Below, in pieces: positions 17,481-27,728 of a stretch of 64,000 bases of DNA. Origin of the DNA: an uncultured Prevotella sp. (lineage in GTDB: Bacteria; Bacteroidota; Bacteroidia; Bacteroidales; Bacteroidaceae); NCBI GenBank assembly GCA_900314995.1, contig OMXK01000004.1:48897-112896 (forward strand), read 5' to 3'. The position numbers and the translations under genes are program-made. A model generated the notes under the pieces. The model saw only the letters and a list, made by a program, of their open reading frames with translations, did no database searches and was not told where the DNA came from. The first letter of the stretch is position 1. The number at the start of each line of letters is the position of its first letter.

Positions 17481-20400
17481 TCATTGTCTTTTTGTTTCAG
17501 ACAGCACATTTTGCTCTATATATTCGGTTGGAGATACGCCAAACTGCTTGCGGAACACCGTCGAGAAGTGTGCCAGATTACTGAAACCGACAGCATAGGC
17601 TACCTGCGTCACATTTATCTTTTGTTCCTTCAAAAGGCGGATTGCCTGTTCCAAACGTATATTCCGGACAAACTCACTGACAGGCAGCCCTGTCATCTCT
17701 TTCATCTTCCGATGGAGCTGTGCACGGCTGATGCCTGCCTCTTGTGTAAGCACCTCGACATTAAAATCATTATCCGACAGATGCTCGTTAATGACCTTCA
17801 TGATCCGCTCCATCAGCAACTCATCGTTGCCTTTCACTTTTGTCTCTTCAACCTTGTCCTTTTGTTGCTGAACACCCGAGTACTTCCCTTTCAAGCGCAG
17901 ATTCTTACTGATCAGGTTATTAATCACCACATGTAACTCTTCCATATCAAACGGCTTGGCAAGGAAGGCATCTGCCCCTTTCTCCAAACCCTCCAGGCGA
18001 TTGGCGACATCACTCTTTGAGGTAAGCATCACCACCGGAATATGACTGACGTTGATGTTCTTCTTAATCATACGCAACATCGTAAAACCGTCCATCTCTG
18101 GCATCATCACATCACTGACCACCAGATCATATTGCCATTTCCGATCCACAGATAACAGCTGGCGCATTGCTTCACGGGCACTTGTTACTGAGGTAATATA
18201 ATAGTAAATGCCTAGTTCCTGTTGGATATAGTCACCTATCTCCTCGTCATCATCGACAACGAGCACGTGATAACTTGACTGCGCCTTCTGTTTCCGTGTC
18301 TTCTCCTTCTCTTCCGGCTCCAGTATCTCCTCCTTGGTAAAGTGGCTATTCCCCAAAGGCAGACACACCGTAAAGATACTACCCTGACAGTCTTCGCGAT
18401 TTGCAGCACTGATGGTTCCGTGGTGCATTTCAACGATCATCTTACAGAGGTTCAGACCTATACCTGTACCTTCAATATGCAGGGAGTGGGAACCGCCACC
18501 TTGGTAAAACCTGTCGAAAATCTTATGGAGATCGCCTTTGATACCCATTCCTGTGTCAATAACCTGAAACATCGCCATCTGTTGGTCGTTGGCAGCCACA
18601 TGCACTTCAATAGACCCACCGTCATAGGTATATTTAAAGGCGTTTGAAAGCAGATTATCGACAATCTTATCCAAGGAAGAACGATCGAGCCAGACATTCA
18701 GCTTATCCACAGAAGGCAGATAACGGAAATCGATATTTCGCTCCTTGGCGGTATACTCATAGGATTTCAGGATATTACCCATGTACTGCACGAGGTCTGT
18801 CTCCTGACACTGTAGCCGCATCTGCTGTTTGTCGATCTTCCGGATGTCAAGGATCTGATTAACCAGATTCTGCACCCGTTGGGCATTATGCTCAATCGTC
18901 TTCAGTTCGTTCTTGATCTCAGGATCCTGCTCCTGTTTCAAGAGTTTATGGAGCGGACTCATAATCAGTGTCAGCGGCGAGCGGATGTCATGGGTCGCAT
19001 TTATCAGGAACTTCATCTTTTCCTCATCCAACTCCTGCTGACGGCGACGGATATAGAACCATACGAGGAAACCCAAAACCAAAAGCGACACTAATATATA
19101 AATAAGGTACGCCCACGTGGACTGATACCACGGTGCACGAACGGTGATATGGTAAACTTGAGGCTCGGTATAGGTTCCGCTGTCATAGGCTCTCACCTCA
19201 AGGGTATAGGAACCAGGCTGCAGATGTGTGAACGGAATACGGTTCCGCCCTGCTTGCGTCTGTGTCCAGCTTTCAGAATCATTCAACCGATATTCGTATG
19301 CCACATTCTCTGTATTCATGAAGTTCAGAAGCGAAAACTCCATCGTAAACGAATTATCCAGATAAGAGAATTCGAAATGGTCGCTCTGTACCAGAGGTTG
19401 TGTGATAACAAGCCGGCCATCCGACAACGTATTGCTGTTCACAGAATTACCACCGATATAAAGACCTGTGAGATGAACAGTTCCTGGTATAGACGAATTA
19501 CCACGTAATGTGGAAGGACGAAAAGCAGTAATACCATCACTAATGCCAAAATATACGATTCCATCGGAATCCTGCAATGCGATATTCCACACATATTCGC
19601 GGTTTGTCAGACCGTTACCATAAACATGGGTGATGAAGCGATTCTTATCAGCCTGATACTGCCAAAGCCCCATAGAGGTACTGCACCACAGATCACCAAA
19701 CTGGTCTTGCAAGACACCACAAACCAATTTGTCCCTCATTCCATCGGCCTGTGGAAAAGGTACGACGTCACCCTTTGCTGCATCATACAAGTACAAGCCA
19801 TTGTCAGTACCAATAATCACCCGACGCTGCTGATCCTCGAAGATAGACAGCACCGTCTTTCCCTCCAATAACACTTCCCATCCGTAAGGACTGAAGGTAT
19901 CCTTCACTGGGTCATAGCAACACAGATTGGAGGAAGTTCCAATCCAGATGGCTCCACGGCTATCGGTCATCATTGTCATGATCCAGTTGTTATGCACTCG
20001 GCCTCTTGGTTCATCACGTTGCTGCATGGTAAAGTTGTGGAGTTCCTTCGTCTTCAGATTATAGGAACAGAATCCCTTCGAGAATGTCGAAAAATAAAGA
20101 TGGTCGTTGCCATCGTCGGTCATCACATTGATATAGTCGCTGTCAAAATCGACTTCTTTATGATAAACTCCCGTCAACGGATTATAGGCATAAAGACCTT
20201 TACCTGTCCCGATCCAATAACGACCCTGCCTATCCCGATAGATGGAAGAGGTCTCCGAAGGCGATGCGGGATGCGCAACAATCTTTCCGTTTCTATCAAA
20301 ACCATAGATGCCGTTATTCTGCACTGCACACCAGATGATGCCGTTTTCGCCCTTGCAGATTGAGGTCACTGAGCCTCCAATACTTACATTTTGCGTAGAA

Positions 20401-21398
20401 AAACTCCAGGTATTGAACTGCGGTTCCCGTTGAGGAAGCAGAAGAAGTCCTCGTTTCAGGCAACCCACCCACAGATTGTCCTGGTTATCCTCAAACAATG
20501 CCCACACATTTGACGTGTTTAAGTCAAATGATCCGCTAGTATGTTCATACCGCAACAGCTTACGGGTACCATTCGGTACCCAACATAAGCCTTTTCCCAA
20601 GGTTCCAATAAACAGGTTACCCATCTTGTCACATAAGGCACTCCGTAACTGAATATTGTCATCACCAAGCACGCTCATATCGATGAAATCGGTGGAAAAC
20701 TGTCCGTTTTGATAATAAATAAGACCTCGTCGGCATACCATCAACACACCTCCCTCATAATTCAAAAATGCCGTTACCGTGCCATAGGGTGAATCATAAG
20801 TACTGATAGTATGCTGCTTGTTGTTCCGGCGGAAAGTAATGACTGGAGATGACCCCGCCTTCCAGAAATTACCTTCTCTGTCGATCAGGATATGGCTGAA
20901 ATAATCGTTGTCACCTTCCAAGGCATAGTTATCCAGTTTCACTACTTTGTGCGTATCGATGTCCAAGAGGTATAGTCCGTAGCCTGCCGTTCCTATCAAC
21001 AAATGATGATCATCAGACTGGAAGATGTCATTCACACGGGGTGCTGCTGTACTGGGTAACGCAATTCTTTCAAATTCATCATTGGCCGCATTATAAAGCG
21101 TCAAGCCCATACCTGATCCTACCCAAAGATTACCCTTCCTGTCGACAAAGGTCTTAGCTATATTATTGCTCTGGATACTATTCGCGTTGTCTTGCTGATG
21201 AAGATAAGTCGTGAACCGATAGCCGTCATACTTGTTGATACCGTATTCAGTACCTATCCATAAATACCCGGCCTGATCCTGGCAGATGGTCGTAATCTGA
21301 CTACTCGACAGTTGGTCGGATGTATAGAAATGCTGTGTCTGACTTGAAATCGCCAAGCAGTAAATGAGACAGATCGGTAAGTAGAATAGTTTCTTCAT
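17481..21398 (-). CDS. Hybrid two-component system regulator (one-protein sensor kinase and AraC-type activator)
   Basis: The 1305-residue protein combines a signal peptide, a periplasmic beta-propeller of reg_prop repeats (GYLWIGTEYGINKYDGY is the first) up to about residue 690, a Y_Y_Y domain (about 690-750), one transmembrane helix (about 758-782), HisKA with His803 in NATHDIRSPL, a HATPase domain, a receiver domain with Asp1096 (VVSDVMMPEMDG), and a C-terminal AraC-type HTH. Such proteins sense a breakdown product in the periplasm and activate the adjacent susCD operon. All phosphorelay residues are present. It directly precedes susC. Confidence 0.95.
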   Translation of the reverse strand: MKKLFYLPICLIYCLAISSQTQHFYTSDQLSSSQITTICQDQAGYLWIGTEYGINKYDGYRFTTYLHQQDNANSIQSNNIAKTFVDRKGNLWVGSGMGLTLYNAANDEFERIALPSTAAPRVNDIFQSDDHHLLIGTAGYGLYLLDIDTHKVVKLDNYALEGDNDYFSHILIDREGNFWKAGSSPVITFRRNNKQHTISTYDSPYGTVTAFLNYEGGVLMVCRRGLIYYQNGQFSTDFIDMSVLGDDNIQLRSALCDKMGNLFIGTLGKGLCWVPNGTRKLLRYEHTSGSFDLNTSNVWALFEDNQDNLWVGCLKRGLLLLPQREPQFNTWSFSTQNVSIGGSVTSICKGENGIIWCAVQNNGIYGFDRNGKIVAHPASPSETSSIYRDRQGRYWIGTGKGLYAYNPLTGVYHKEVDFDSDYINVMTDDGNDHLYFSTFSKGFCSYNLKTKELHNFTMQQRDEPRGRVHNNWIMTMMTDSRGAIWIGTSSNLCCYDPVKDTFSPYGWEVLLEGKTVLSIFEDQQRRVIIGTDNGLYLYDAAKGDVVPFPQADGMRDKLVCGVLQDQFGDLWCSTSMGLWQYQADKNRFITHVYGNGLTNREYVWNIALQDSDGIVYFGISDGITAFRPSTLRGNSSIPGTVHLTGLYIGGNSVNSNTLSDGRLVITQPLVQSDHFEFSYLDNSFTMEFSLLNFMNTENVAYEYRLNDSESWTQTQAGRNRIPFTHLQPGSYTLEVRAYDSGTYTEPQVYHITVRAPWYQSTWAYLIYILVSLLVLGFLVWFYIRRRQQELDEEKMKFLINATHDIRSPLTLIMSPLHKLLKQEQDPEIKNELKTIEHNAQRVQNLVNQILDIRKIDKQQMRLQCQETDLVQYMGNILKSYEYTAKERNIDFRYLPSVDKLNVWLDRSSLDKIVDNLLSNAFKYTYDGGSIEVHVAANDQQMAMFQVIDTGMGIKGDLHKIFDRFYQGGGSHSLHIEGTGIGLNLCKMIVEMHHGTISAANREDCQGSIFTVCLPLGNSHFTKEEILEPEEKEKTRKQKAQSSYHVLVVDDDEEIGDYIQQELGIYYYITSVTSAREAMRQLLSVDRKWQYDLVVSDVMMPEMDGFTMLRMIKKNINVSHIPVVMLTSKSDVANRLEGLEKGADAFLAKPFDMEELHVVINNLISKNLRLKGKYSGVQQQKDKVEETKVKGNDELLMERIMKVINEHLSDNDFNVEVLTQEAGISRAQLHRKMKEMTGLPVSEFVRNIRLEQAIRLLKEQKINVTQVAYAVGFSNLAHFSTVFRKQFGVSPTEYIEQNVLSETKRQ

Positions 21399-21432
21399 TT
21401 TTTAAAGTATTGTGTTGATAAGTTATGTAGTA

Positions 21433-22029
21433 TTATAAATAGAATATGCTCTCAGGTCCCATGTTCATCAGTAAGTCGAGGATAGACAGGTTGGGTATGA
21501 ATCCATGTTTCTGCTGATATACCTGATAATAGGGCCTCGATTCGAAGTCTGCATCTGGTGCCGGATGTTTGGGATTGATGGCTTCACGGAAATCATGGTC
21601 AGCCTCCGCATTGAATGATTTAGTGAGACTTACCTGCGGCGAGATATCGATCAATTCGCATATTTTCTGGCGGATAGCCTCGTTGAAATCAAAGAGGTAA
21701 TCCCATCGTTGCGTGAAGAAAGGCCGGATATCGTCCTGATAATACTCGAAGAATGGCGACTCGCCATAGGCACTCTGCAGCGCATTCCAATGCAGATGAC
21801 GCCAATTGCCATGATCGCTGATACGGATATCCTTTATCAGCGAAGTCTCACCTCTGACTACAGGAACAGTCAGGGCCTGAATGCCCTGCGTGGTAGCGAT
21901 GAGGCAACGGTTCCGATAGGTCTGCTTCTGAAAACTCTCCCATTGCTCTATCACAACATGCTCGGCCCTATACAGTTTCTGATACCACTGTATAGGGCCG
22001 AAATAGGTTGTACTGAGCAGCGCCTCCAT
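21433..22029 (-). CDS. WbqC-family protein
   Basis: This 198-residue soluble protein matches the WbqC-like family (STTYFGPIQWYQKLYRAE at the start, with a conserved Tyr-Phe and TYRNRC). Members occur near O-antigen and glycan genes and in Bacteroidetes next to signal peptidase I; their activity is not firmly known. It lies 6 bp after lepB on the same strand, so it is most likely co-transcribed with lepB. Confidence 0.8.
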   Translation of the reverse strand: MEALLSTTYFGPIQWYQKLYRAEHVVIEQWESFQKQTYRNRCLIATTQGIQALTVPVVRGETSLIKDIRISDHGNWRHLHWNALQSAYGESPFFEYYQDDIRPFFTQRWDYLFDFNEAIRQKICELIDISPQVSLTKSFNAEADHDFREAINPKHPAPDADFESRPYYQVYQQKHGFIPNLSILDLLMNMGPESIFYL

Positions 22030-22035
22030 AGGCTG

Positions 22036-23469
22036 CTATTTAATATTGTCGACAAACTTTCCCAAACGACTCCAACGTATACCGCTCAATCCCCGACGGT
22101 CAGGATCGCTTGACCACCAGATAAAGATAGGTTTGCCTACAATATGATCCTCAGGTACAAAGCCCCAGTAACGAGAGTCGGCAGAGTTATGGCGATTGTC
22201 ACCCATCATCCAGTAATAGTCCATCTTAAAGGTGTACTGCTTTGCTTCCTGTCCATTGATGAAAATCTTTCCATCACGAACCTGCAGGTCGTTTCCTTCA
22301 TAAACCTTGATGGGACGCTCGTAGATGGCGATATTATCAAGCGTCAGGTCGATGGATTCGCCCTTTTTGGGAATCCAGACAGGGCCATAATTATCCCTTG
22401 TCCAATGTTTGTTGCCATTCAGCGGATAGATCTCCAAGTCGCTTGCTTCGGTATTGAGCGTAACACTTTCCACAAGGTCTTTACGAGCTTGCAAGGCCGT
22501 TACTGCTGCCTTTGTCAAAGGCATATAGCCTAGTGTGTTCAGGCTTGTCAGGTCTTCCATCGAGATTCCCAACTCCTCCATCAGTTCGTCGGGTATAGCC
22601 TGCTTCAGCTTCACGAAGTAGGTGTACTGCACGTTGTCTGGCTCTTTATTGGCCTTTCCATCGAGATAGACGATATGGTCGCGGATCTGAAGTGTCTGTC
22701 CTGGCAAGCCTACGCAACGCTTGACATAGTTCTCACGACGGTCAGCAGGACGGGTGATAATCTCACCATACTCAGCTCGATTGCGCAAGATCTCATTACG
22801 TCCTGCTTCATAGATGGTCTCGAAATACTTCTGGCGCAATTCATTCGTCAGCGAATCTGGATCTGGACGATTCGGGTAGAGTTGATAGCCGATGCTATAG
22901 CACATCTGATAATAGTCATAAGCCTGATACTGAGGAGCAGAGCAAAGCGTGTCGCCTGCGGGGAAGTTGAAGACGACAATATCATTCAACTGTATATTGC
23001 CAAGGCCCTTTACACGGCGATAGTCCCAATGAGGCCAGTCAAAATAACTCTTGCATTCCACCACCGGAAGTGTATGCTGTGTCAACGGCATGGTCAGTGG
23101 GGTTTGCGGAATACGAGGGCCATAAGATACCTTCGACACGAAAAGATAGTCACCCGTAAGCAGCGATTTCTCCAACGAGCTCGATGGAATCACGTAGTTC
23201 TGGAAAAAGAACTGATTGATAAAGTAGACGGCAACCAAGGCGAAAACCAGTGCATCGACCCAGGACATCACGAACTTTACAGGTCGCTCGGCCTCTTTCC
23301 ACCACGTCCATTTGATCTTCTTGGTGATATAGACGTCAAAAATGAAAGGCACGACGAGCAATCCCCACCAGCTCTTTACCCAATAGAGGAAGAGTAGGTA
23401 GAGTATCAGCACAACGATAAACTTCGCCCACTGCACCTTAGGATTGAATTCTTTCTTTTTTTTCTCCAT
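22036..23469 (-). CDS. lepB: Signal peptidase I
   Basis: The 477-residue protein has N-terminal membrane helices, the catalytic Ser motif VIPSSSLEKSLL near 92-103, the Lys motif RRENYVKRCVGLPGQ with the general base, and the C-terminal box MMGDNRHNSADSRYWGFVP. It cleaves signal peptides on the outer face of the inner membrane. The long insert (about 170-380) between the boxes is typical of Bacteroidetes enzymes, which are larger than the 320-residue E. coli protein. dapB lies 84 bp upstream on the same strand. Confidence 0.95.
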   Translation of the reverse strand: MEKKKKEFNPKVQWAKFIVVLILYLLFLYWVKSWWGLLVVPFIFDVYITKKIKWTWWKEAERPVKFVMSWVDALVFALVAVYFINQFFFQNYVIPSSSLEKSLLTGDYLFVSKVSYGPRIPQTPLTMPLTQHTLPVVECKSYFDWPHWDYRRVKGLGNIQLNDIVVFNFPAGDTLCSAPQYQAYDYYQMCYSIGYQLYPNRPDPDSLTNELRQKYFETIYEAGRNEILRNRAEYGEIITRPADRRENYVKRCVGLPGQTLQIRDHIVYLDGKANKEPDNVQYTYFVKLKQAIPDELMEELGISMEDLTSLNTLGYMPLTKAAVTALQARKDLVESVTLNTEASDLEIYPLNGNKHWTRDNYGPVWIPKKGESIDLTLDNIAIYERPIKVYEGNDLQVRDGKIFINGQEAKQYTFKMDYYWMMGDNRHNSADSRYWGFVPEDHIVGKPIFIWWSSDPDRRGLSGIRWSRLGKFVDNIK

Positions 23470-23553
23470 TATCGCAACGTTTTTACATTCACAGAGATTT
23501 GACGCAACGGGTAATCAGTAAGTTGCATCTTATTCTGCTCTTTAACCTACGTT

Positions 23554-24267
23554 TTAGAATTTAAACATATCTGATATCGTGAGCAATCCCTGATGATCCT
23601 TCGTATATTCAGCTGCAAGTACTGCCCCCAGAGCAAAGCCCTTACGGCTGTGGGCATCATGAGTAATCGTGATCAGATCGGCATCAGAATCATAACGGAT
23701 CGTATGAATGCCAGGCACTTCTCCGCGGCGGATATGATCCACGCGCAACAGTTTCTTGTCTGTTGTGTCTTCAGCCCACGCCTCCTTACGGTCGATGTTC
23801 TCGACAATCTCTTCTGCCAAAGTAATGGCAGTACCACTGGGATGATCCAGTTTATGCACATGATGGGTCTCTTCCATTTCTACGTCATACTGTGGGAACT
23901 GGTTCATGATCTTTGCCAAATAACGGTTCACCGCAGAGAAGATGGCCACACCAATGGAGAAGTTCGAAGCCCAGAAGAGGGTCTTGCCGTCAGCACAGGC
24001 CTGACGCACCTCATCACCATGCTCCTTCATCCACCCAGTAGAGCCGGAGACGACCTTGACACCTTTAGCCCAAGCCTTCAGGTAATTGCCATAGGCTGCC
24101 TGAGGAGCAGTAAACTCGATGGCTACGTCAGCCGAAGCAAAAGCAGGAGAATCAAAGTCCTGCTGATTATCAATATCGATAATACTCACAATTTCATGAC
24201 CACGGTCTAGGGCGATCTGCTCAATCATTTTACCCATCTTTCCGTAGCCGATTAAAGCTATTTTCAT
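23554..24267 (-). CDS. dapB: 4-hydroxy-tetrahydrodipicolinate reductase
   Basis: The 237-residue enzyme performs the NAD(P)H-dependent step of lysine/diaminopimelate synthesis. The Rossmann motif GYGKMGKM is at residues 8-15, the catalytic motif EETHHVHKLDHPSGTA lies near 130-145 and the C-terminal VDHIRRGEVPGIHTI segment is conserved. The length is normal for the short Bacteroidetes form. It is divergent from panB. Confidence 0.93.
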   Translation of the reverse strand: MKIALIGYGKMGKMIEQIALDRGHEIVSIIDIDNQQDFDSPAFASADVAIEFTAPQAAYGNYLKAWAKGVKVVSGSTGWMKEHGDEVRQACADGKTLFWASNFSIGVAIFSAVNRYLAKIMNQFPQYDVEMEETHHVHKLDHPSGTAITLAEEIVENIDRKEAWAEDTTDKKLLRVDHIRRGEVPGIHTIRYDSDADLITITHDAHSRKGFALGAVLAAEYTKDHQGLLTISDMFKF

Positions 24268-24291
24268 CTTTGTATTCTAATTAAAACGGTG

Positions 24292-24299
24292 CAAAGATA
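24292..24299 (-). promoter_or_regulatory. -7 element of the dapB promoter
   Basis: TATCTTTG on the minus strand, 25 bp before dapB. A -33 TTTG at the usual distance is missing, so the promoter is incomplete by consensus. Confidence 0.45.
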
Positions 24300-24359
24300 C
24301 TGCTTTTTACCAATAAACTCATGAAAATCAACACAAAATAACTAAAAAGGGCTGTAAAA

Positions 24360-24391
24360 TTTGTGCATTTTAAAATAATGTCCTACTTTTG
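24360..24391 (+). promoter_or_regulatory. Promoter of the panB operon
   Basis: TTTG (24360-24363), a 20-nt spacer and TACTTTTG (24384-24391) form a perfect Bacteroidetes promoter; the leader to the panB ATG at 24426 is about 28 nt. It supports that ATG over the upstream in-frame start at 24363, which lies in the promoter. Confidence 0.8.
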
Positions 24392-24425
24392 CACCCTCAA
24401 AGAAAGCATAGTAACAAATATTGTC

Positions 24426-25268
24426 ATGAGAAAAACCATTTTCGACTTACTTGACCGTAAGGGATCACGTCCCGTGAGTATGCTTACGGCTTATGACTTT
24501 AACACTGCCCGAACAATTGACGAGGCAGGGGTTGATATGATTCTTGTTGGTGACTCCCTTGGGAATGTCATGCTGGGTTATGAGAACACTTTGGCTGTCA
24601 CCGTGGACGACATGATCCATCACGGCAAAGCAGTATGCAGAGGTGCAAAATCGGCTTTTGTGGTTGTGGATATGCCATTTATGTCGTATCAGACATCTGT
24701 GGAAGATGCGGTGCGCAATGCAGGCCGCATCATGAAAGAGACCAACTGTCAGGCTGTGAAACTAGAGGGAGGTGTGGAATACGCTGACCGTATCAAGGCT
24801 ATTGTACAAGCAGGAATCCCTGTAGTGGCCCATATTGGTCTGACTCCTCAGTCTGTCAATGCCATGGGAGGCTATAAGGTACAGGGAAAATCGCTGGAGC
24901 AGGCCCAAAAGCTGCTCAAAGATGCGGAGGCTGTAGAGAAAGCCGGTGCCTTTGCCATTACGCTGGAATGTGTTCCTGCGGCTTTGGCTAAGATGATTAC
25001 AACTCAGACGAAAGCGCTTACCATCGGTATCGGTGCCGGAAACGGCTGCGATGGCCAGGTGTTGGTCTATCAGGATATGCTGGGCTATACGAATGGTTTC
25101 ATACCAAAGTTCGTGAAGAAATATGCCGACTTGCACAGCGTGATGCTCGAAGCATTCAAACAGTATAAGCAGGATTGTGAGGAACGTTCATTTCCTGAGG
25201 CAGAACAAGCCTATGCCATCAGCGATGACGTGATGGAGAAACTCTTTGAACCAGAATTTAAATTCTAA
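24426..25268 (+). CDS. panB: 3-methyl-2-oxobutanoate hydroxymethyltransferase
   Basis: This 280-residue enzyme makes ketopantoate from 2-oxoisovalerate and methylene-tetrahydrofolate, the first committed pantothenate step. The N-terminal MLTAYDFNTARTIDEAGVD, the metal-binding VGDSLGNVMLGY and the HIGLTPQSVNAMGGYKVQG and GIGAGNGCDGQVLVYQD segments are all conserved. It heads a six-gene run in which all genes are 10-15 bp apart or overlap. Confidence 0.96.
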   Translation: MRKTIFDLLDRKGSRPVSMLTAYDFNTARTIDEAGVDMILVGDSLGNVMLGYENTLAVTVDDMIHHGKAVCRGAKSAFVVVDMPFMSYQTSVEDAVRNAGRIMKETNCQAVKLEGGVEYADRIKAIVQAGIPVVAHIGLTPQSVNAMGGYKVQGKSLEQAQKLLKDAEAVEKAGAFAITLECVPAALAKMITTQTKALTIGIGAGNGCDGQVLVYQDMLGYTNGFIPKFVKKYADLHSVMLEAFKQYKQDCEERSFPEAEQAYAISDDVMEKLFEPEFKF

Positions 25269-25275
25269 ATAAGAC

Positions 25276-26121
25276 ATGAAGGTAGTTAAGACCGTAAAAG
25301 AAGTTAGGGAGATCGTAGCAGCCTGGAAGGAAGAAGGGCTAACAGTAGGATTTGTGCCCACGATGGGCTTTCTGCATGAGGGGCATCAGAGTCTTATCCG
25401 TAAGTCGGTAAGCCACAATGACCGCACAGTGGTGTCCGTGTTTGTGAACCCCATACAGTTTGGCCCCAATGAGGACCTGGAGGCTTATCCACGAGATTTG
25501 AACCACGATATGGCTGCTGTAGAGGAAGCAGGCGGAGACCTGATCTTCAACCCCGAACCTGAAGAGATGTATCCTGGCCATTTTACCTCTTTTATTGACA
25601 CAACAGAGACGACAGAACTTCTCTGTGGTGCCGTGCGCCCCATCCATTTCCGTGGTGTCTGCACGGTGGTAGGCAAACTGTTCAATATCGTACAGCCTGA
25701 CCGTGCCTACTTCGGACAGAAAGATGCCCAGCAGCTGGCAACGGTGAAACGTTTCGTTCGTGACCTGAATTTCCCGGTGGAGATTGTACCTTGCCCTATC
25801 GTGAGAGAAGCTGACGGTTTGGCAAAGTCGAGCCGTAATACCTATTTAAATAAAGAAGAGCGGCAGGCAGCCCTTATCCTCTCACAGAGTCTGAAGAAAG
25901 GCCAGGAGGCTATCGAGCAGGGTGAACGTGATGCACAGAAGGTGATAAACATCATCCGTGAGAACCTGCAGACAGAGCCAATGGCCCGTATCGACTATGT
26001 GGAAGTCGTTGACTTCGAGAATATTCAGCGTACACCGAGGATTGAAGGTGAAACGCTCGTGGCCATCGCCGTGTATATCGGCAAGACACGGCTGATCGAC
26101 AATTTCATTGTAAACATTTAA
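25276..26121 (+). CDS. panC: Pantoate--beta-alanine ligase
   Basis: The 281-residue enzyme joins pantoate and beta-alanine with ATP. It carries the nucleotidyltransferase motif [13 protein letters not shown] (HxGH) near residue 30, [13 protein letters not shown], the [10 protein letters not shown] motif near 150 and the [10 protein letters not shown] (KMSKS-like) loop near 185. Start is 7 bp after panB. Confidence 0.96.
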   Translation: MKVVKTVKEVREIVAAWKEEGLTVGFVPTMGFLHEGHQSLIRKSVSHNDRTVVSVFVNPIQFGPNEDLEAYPRDLNHDMAAVEEAGGDLIFNPEPEEMYPGHFTSFIDTTETTELLCGAVRPIHFRGVCTVVGKLFNIVQPDRAYFGQKDAQQLATVKRFVRDLNFPVEIVPCPIVREADGLAKSSRNTYLNKEERQAALILSQSLKKGQEAIEQGERDAQKVINIIRENLQTEPMARIDYVEVVDFENIQRTPRIEGETLVAIAVYIGKTRLIDNFIVNI

Positions 26122-26131
26122 TCCCCGTCAA

Positions 26132-26521
26132 ATGGAAATAACGCTGCTGAAGGCAAAGATACACCGTGCCGTAGTGAAACAGGCTGACCTCGACTATGTG
26201 GGCAGCATCACGATCGACTCAGACTTGTTGCGGGAGTCAGGTATCCTGGAGTATGAGAAAGTGGAGATTGCTGACATCGACAACGGCAACCGTTTCGAGA
26301 CATACGCCATTGCCGGCGAAGCTGGTTCAGGCATTATCTGTCTGAACGGTGCTGCTGCCCGTTGTGTCAGTGAGGGTGACAAGATCATTATCATGGCCTA
26401 TGCCCAGATGACTCCGGAAGAGGCCAAGGATCACAAACCCACGGTTATCTTCGTGGATGAGGACAATAAGATCGTGCGTAAGGCTAATTACGAGAAGCAC
26501 GGCCTGCTGGTTGAACAATAA
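26132..26521 (+). CDS. panD: Aspartate 1-decarboxylase
   Basis: The 129-residue proenzyme makes beta-alanine from aspartate. Self-cleavage between Gly24 and Ser25 (YVGSITID) creates the pyruvoyl group. The conserved Lys (LLKAKIHRA), the [20 protein letters not shown] segment and the length fit PanD. It lies 10 bp after panC. Confidence 0.96.
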   Translation: MEITLLKAKIHRAVVKQADLDYVGSITIDSDLLRESGILEYEKVEIADIDNGNRFETYAIAGEAGSGIICLNGAAARCVSEGDKIIIMAYAQMTPEEAKDHKPTVIFVDEDNKIVRKANYEKHGLLVEQ

Positions 26522-26535
26522 TCCCCCTTACAACC

Positions 26536-27726
26536 ATGCTGACAGGAAAGACTATTGTGCTAGGCGTAACAGGAAGCATTGCTGCCTACAAGATTGCCAA
26601 TCTGGCTTCTATGCTGGTGAAGCTGAATGCCGATGTTCACGTGATTATGACGCAGAACGCCACACATTTCATCACGCCGATGACGTTTGAAACGCTGACG
26701 AACAACAAATGTATTGTCGACACCTTCGACCGTAACTTCAACTTCGATGTGAAACATGTATCGCTGGCTAAAAAAGGTGACTTGTTCATGGTGGCTCCCT
26801 GTACAGCCAATGTTATCGGCAAGGTGGCTGGTGGCATCTGTGACGATATGCTCACTACCACGATTATGGCAACGAAAGCGCCTGTACTCTTCTCTCCTGC
26901 CATGAACACAGGAATGTGGGAGAATCCCATCCTGCAGGACAACCTGCAGAAGCTGAAGCACTATGGTTATCACATCATCGAACCTGTCGAAGGACGACTG
27001 GCCTGTGGTGATATCGGTAGCGGCAAGATGCCATCTGAAGAGGTATTGCTGGAGCATATCCTGTTGCATCTGGCCAAAGATAAAGATTTGAAGGGTAAGA
27101 AGATACTCGTAACGGCTGGACCTACGCAAGAGGCTATCGACCCTGTGCGCTTTATCACCAACCACTCTTCAGGCAAGATGGGCTACGCCATAGCCAAGAT
27201 GGCTGTACTCCGTGGGGCTGAGGTCACGCTGGTTTCTGGCCCTGTAAGCATTCAGCCTTTCGCTGGTATCGAGAAGATAGCTGTCAGAAGTGCGCAGGAG
27301 ATGTTTGAGGCCGTCACATCAAGAAGTGCAGACCATGACGTGATTGTCATGTGCAGCGCTGTAGCCGACTACAAACCCGCCGTCTACGCTGACCAGAAGG
27401 TGAAAAAGAGCGATGACGACATGAGTATTCCACTGACTCGCACGCAAGACATCCTAGGTTATCTTGGTGAACATAAGCAGCAAGGGCAGTTGCTCGTAGG
27501 TTTCTCGATGGAAACGGAGAATCTGATCGATAACTCCCGCAAGAAACTGATGAAGAAGCATGCAGACCTGATCTGTGCCAACTCCATTTCTGAGGCAGAG
27601 ACAGGCTTCGCAGTAGATACAAACAAGGTAACACTCATCTCCACGAAGGAGGTCAAGGAACTACCCCTCTGCTCGAAAGAAGAGACGGCAGACCTGATTC
27701 TCTCTACCATTAAAGACTATATGTAA
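26536..27726 (+). CDS. coaBC: Bifunctional phosphopantothenoylcysteine decarboxylase/synthetase
   Basis: The 396-residue protein carries CoaC (about 1-180: GVTGSIAAYK flavin-binding start, the conserved His in NFDVKHVSLA, and PAMNTGMWENP) and CoaB (about 185-396: KILVTAGPTQEAIDPVRFI, NHSSGKMGYAIA, CSAVADYKP and the KVKK loop). It turns phosphopantothenate into phosphopantetheine. Both active sites look intact. The next gene begins 2 bp after its stop. Confidence 0.95.
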   Translation: MLTGKTIVLGVTGSIAAYKIANLASMLVKLNADVHVIMTQNATHFITPMTFETLTNNKCIVDTFDRNFNFDVKHVSLAKKGDLFMVAPCTANVIGKVAGGICDDMLTTTIMATKAPVLFSPAMNTGMWENPILQDNLQKLKHYGYHIIEPVEGRLACGDIGSGKMPSEEVLLEHILLHLAKDKDLKGKKILVTAGPTQEAIDPVRFITNHSSGKMGYAIAKMAVLRGAEVTLVSGPVSIQPFAGIEKIAVRSAQEMFEAVTSRSADHDVIVMCSAVADYKPAVYADQKVKKSDDDMSIPLTRTQDILGYLGEHKQQGQLLVGFSMETENLIDNSRKKLMKKHADLICANSISEAETGFAVDTNKVTLISTKEVKELPLCSKEETADLILSTIKDYM

Positions 27727-27728
27727 GG

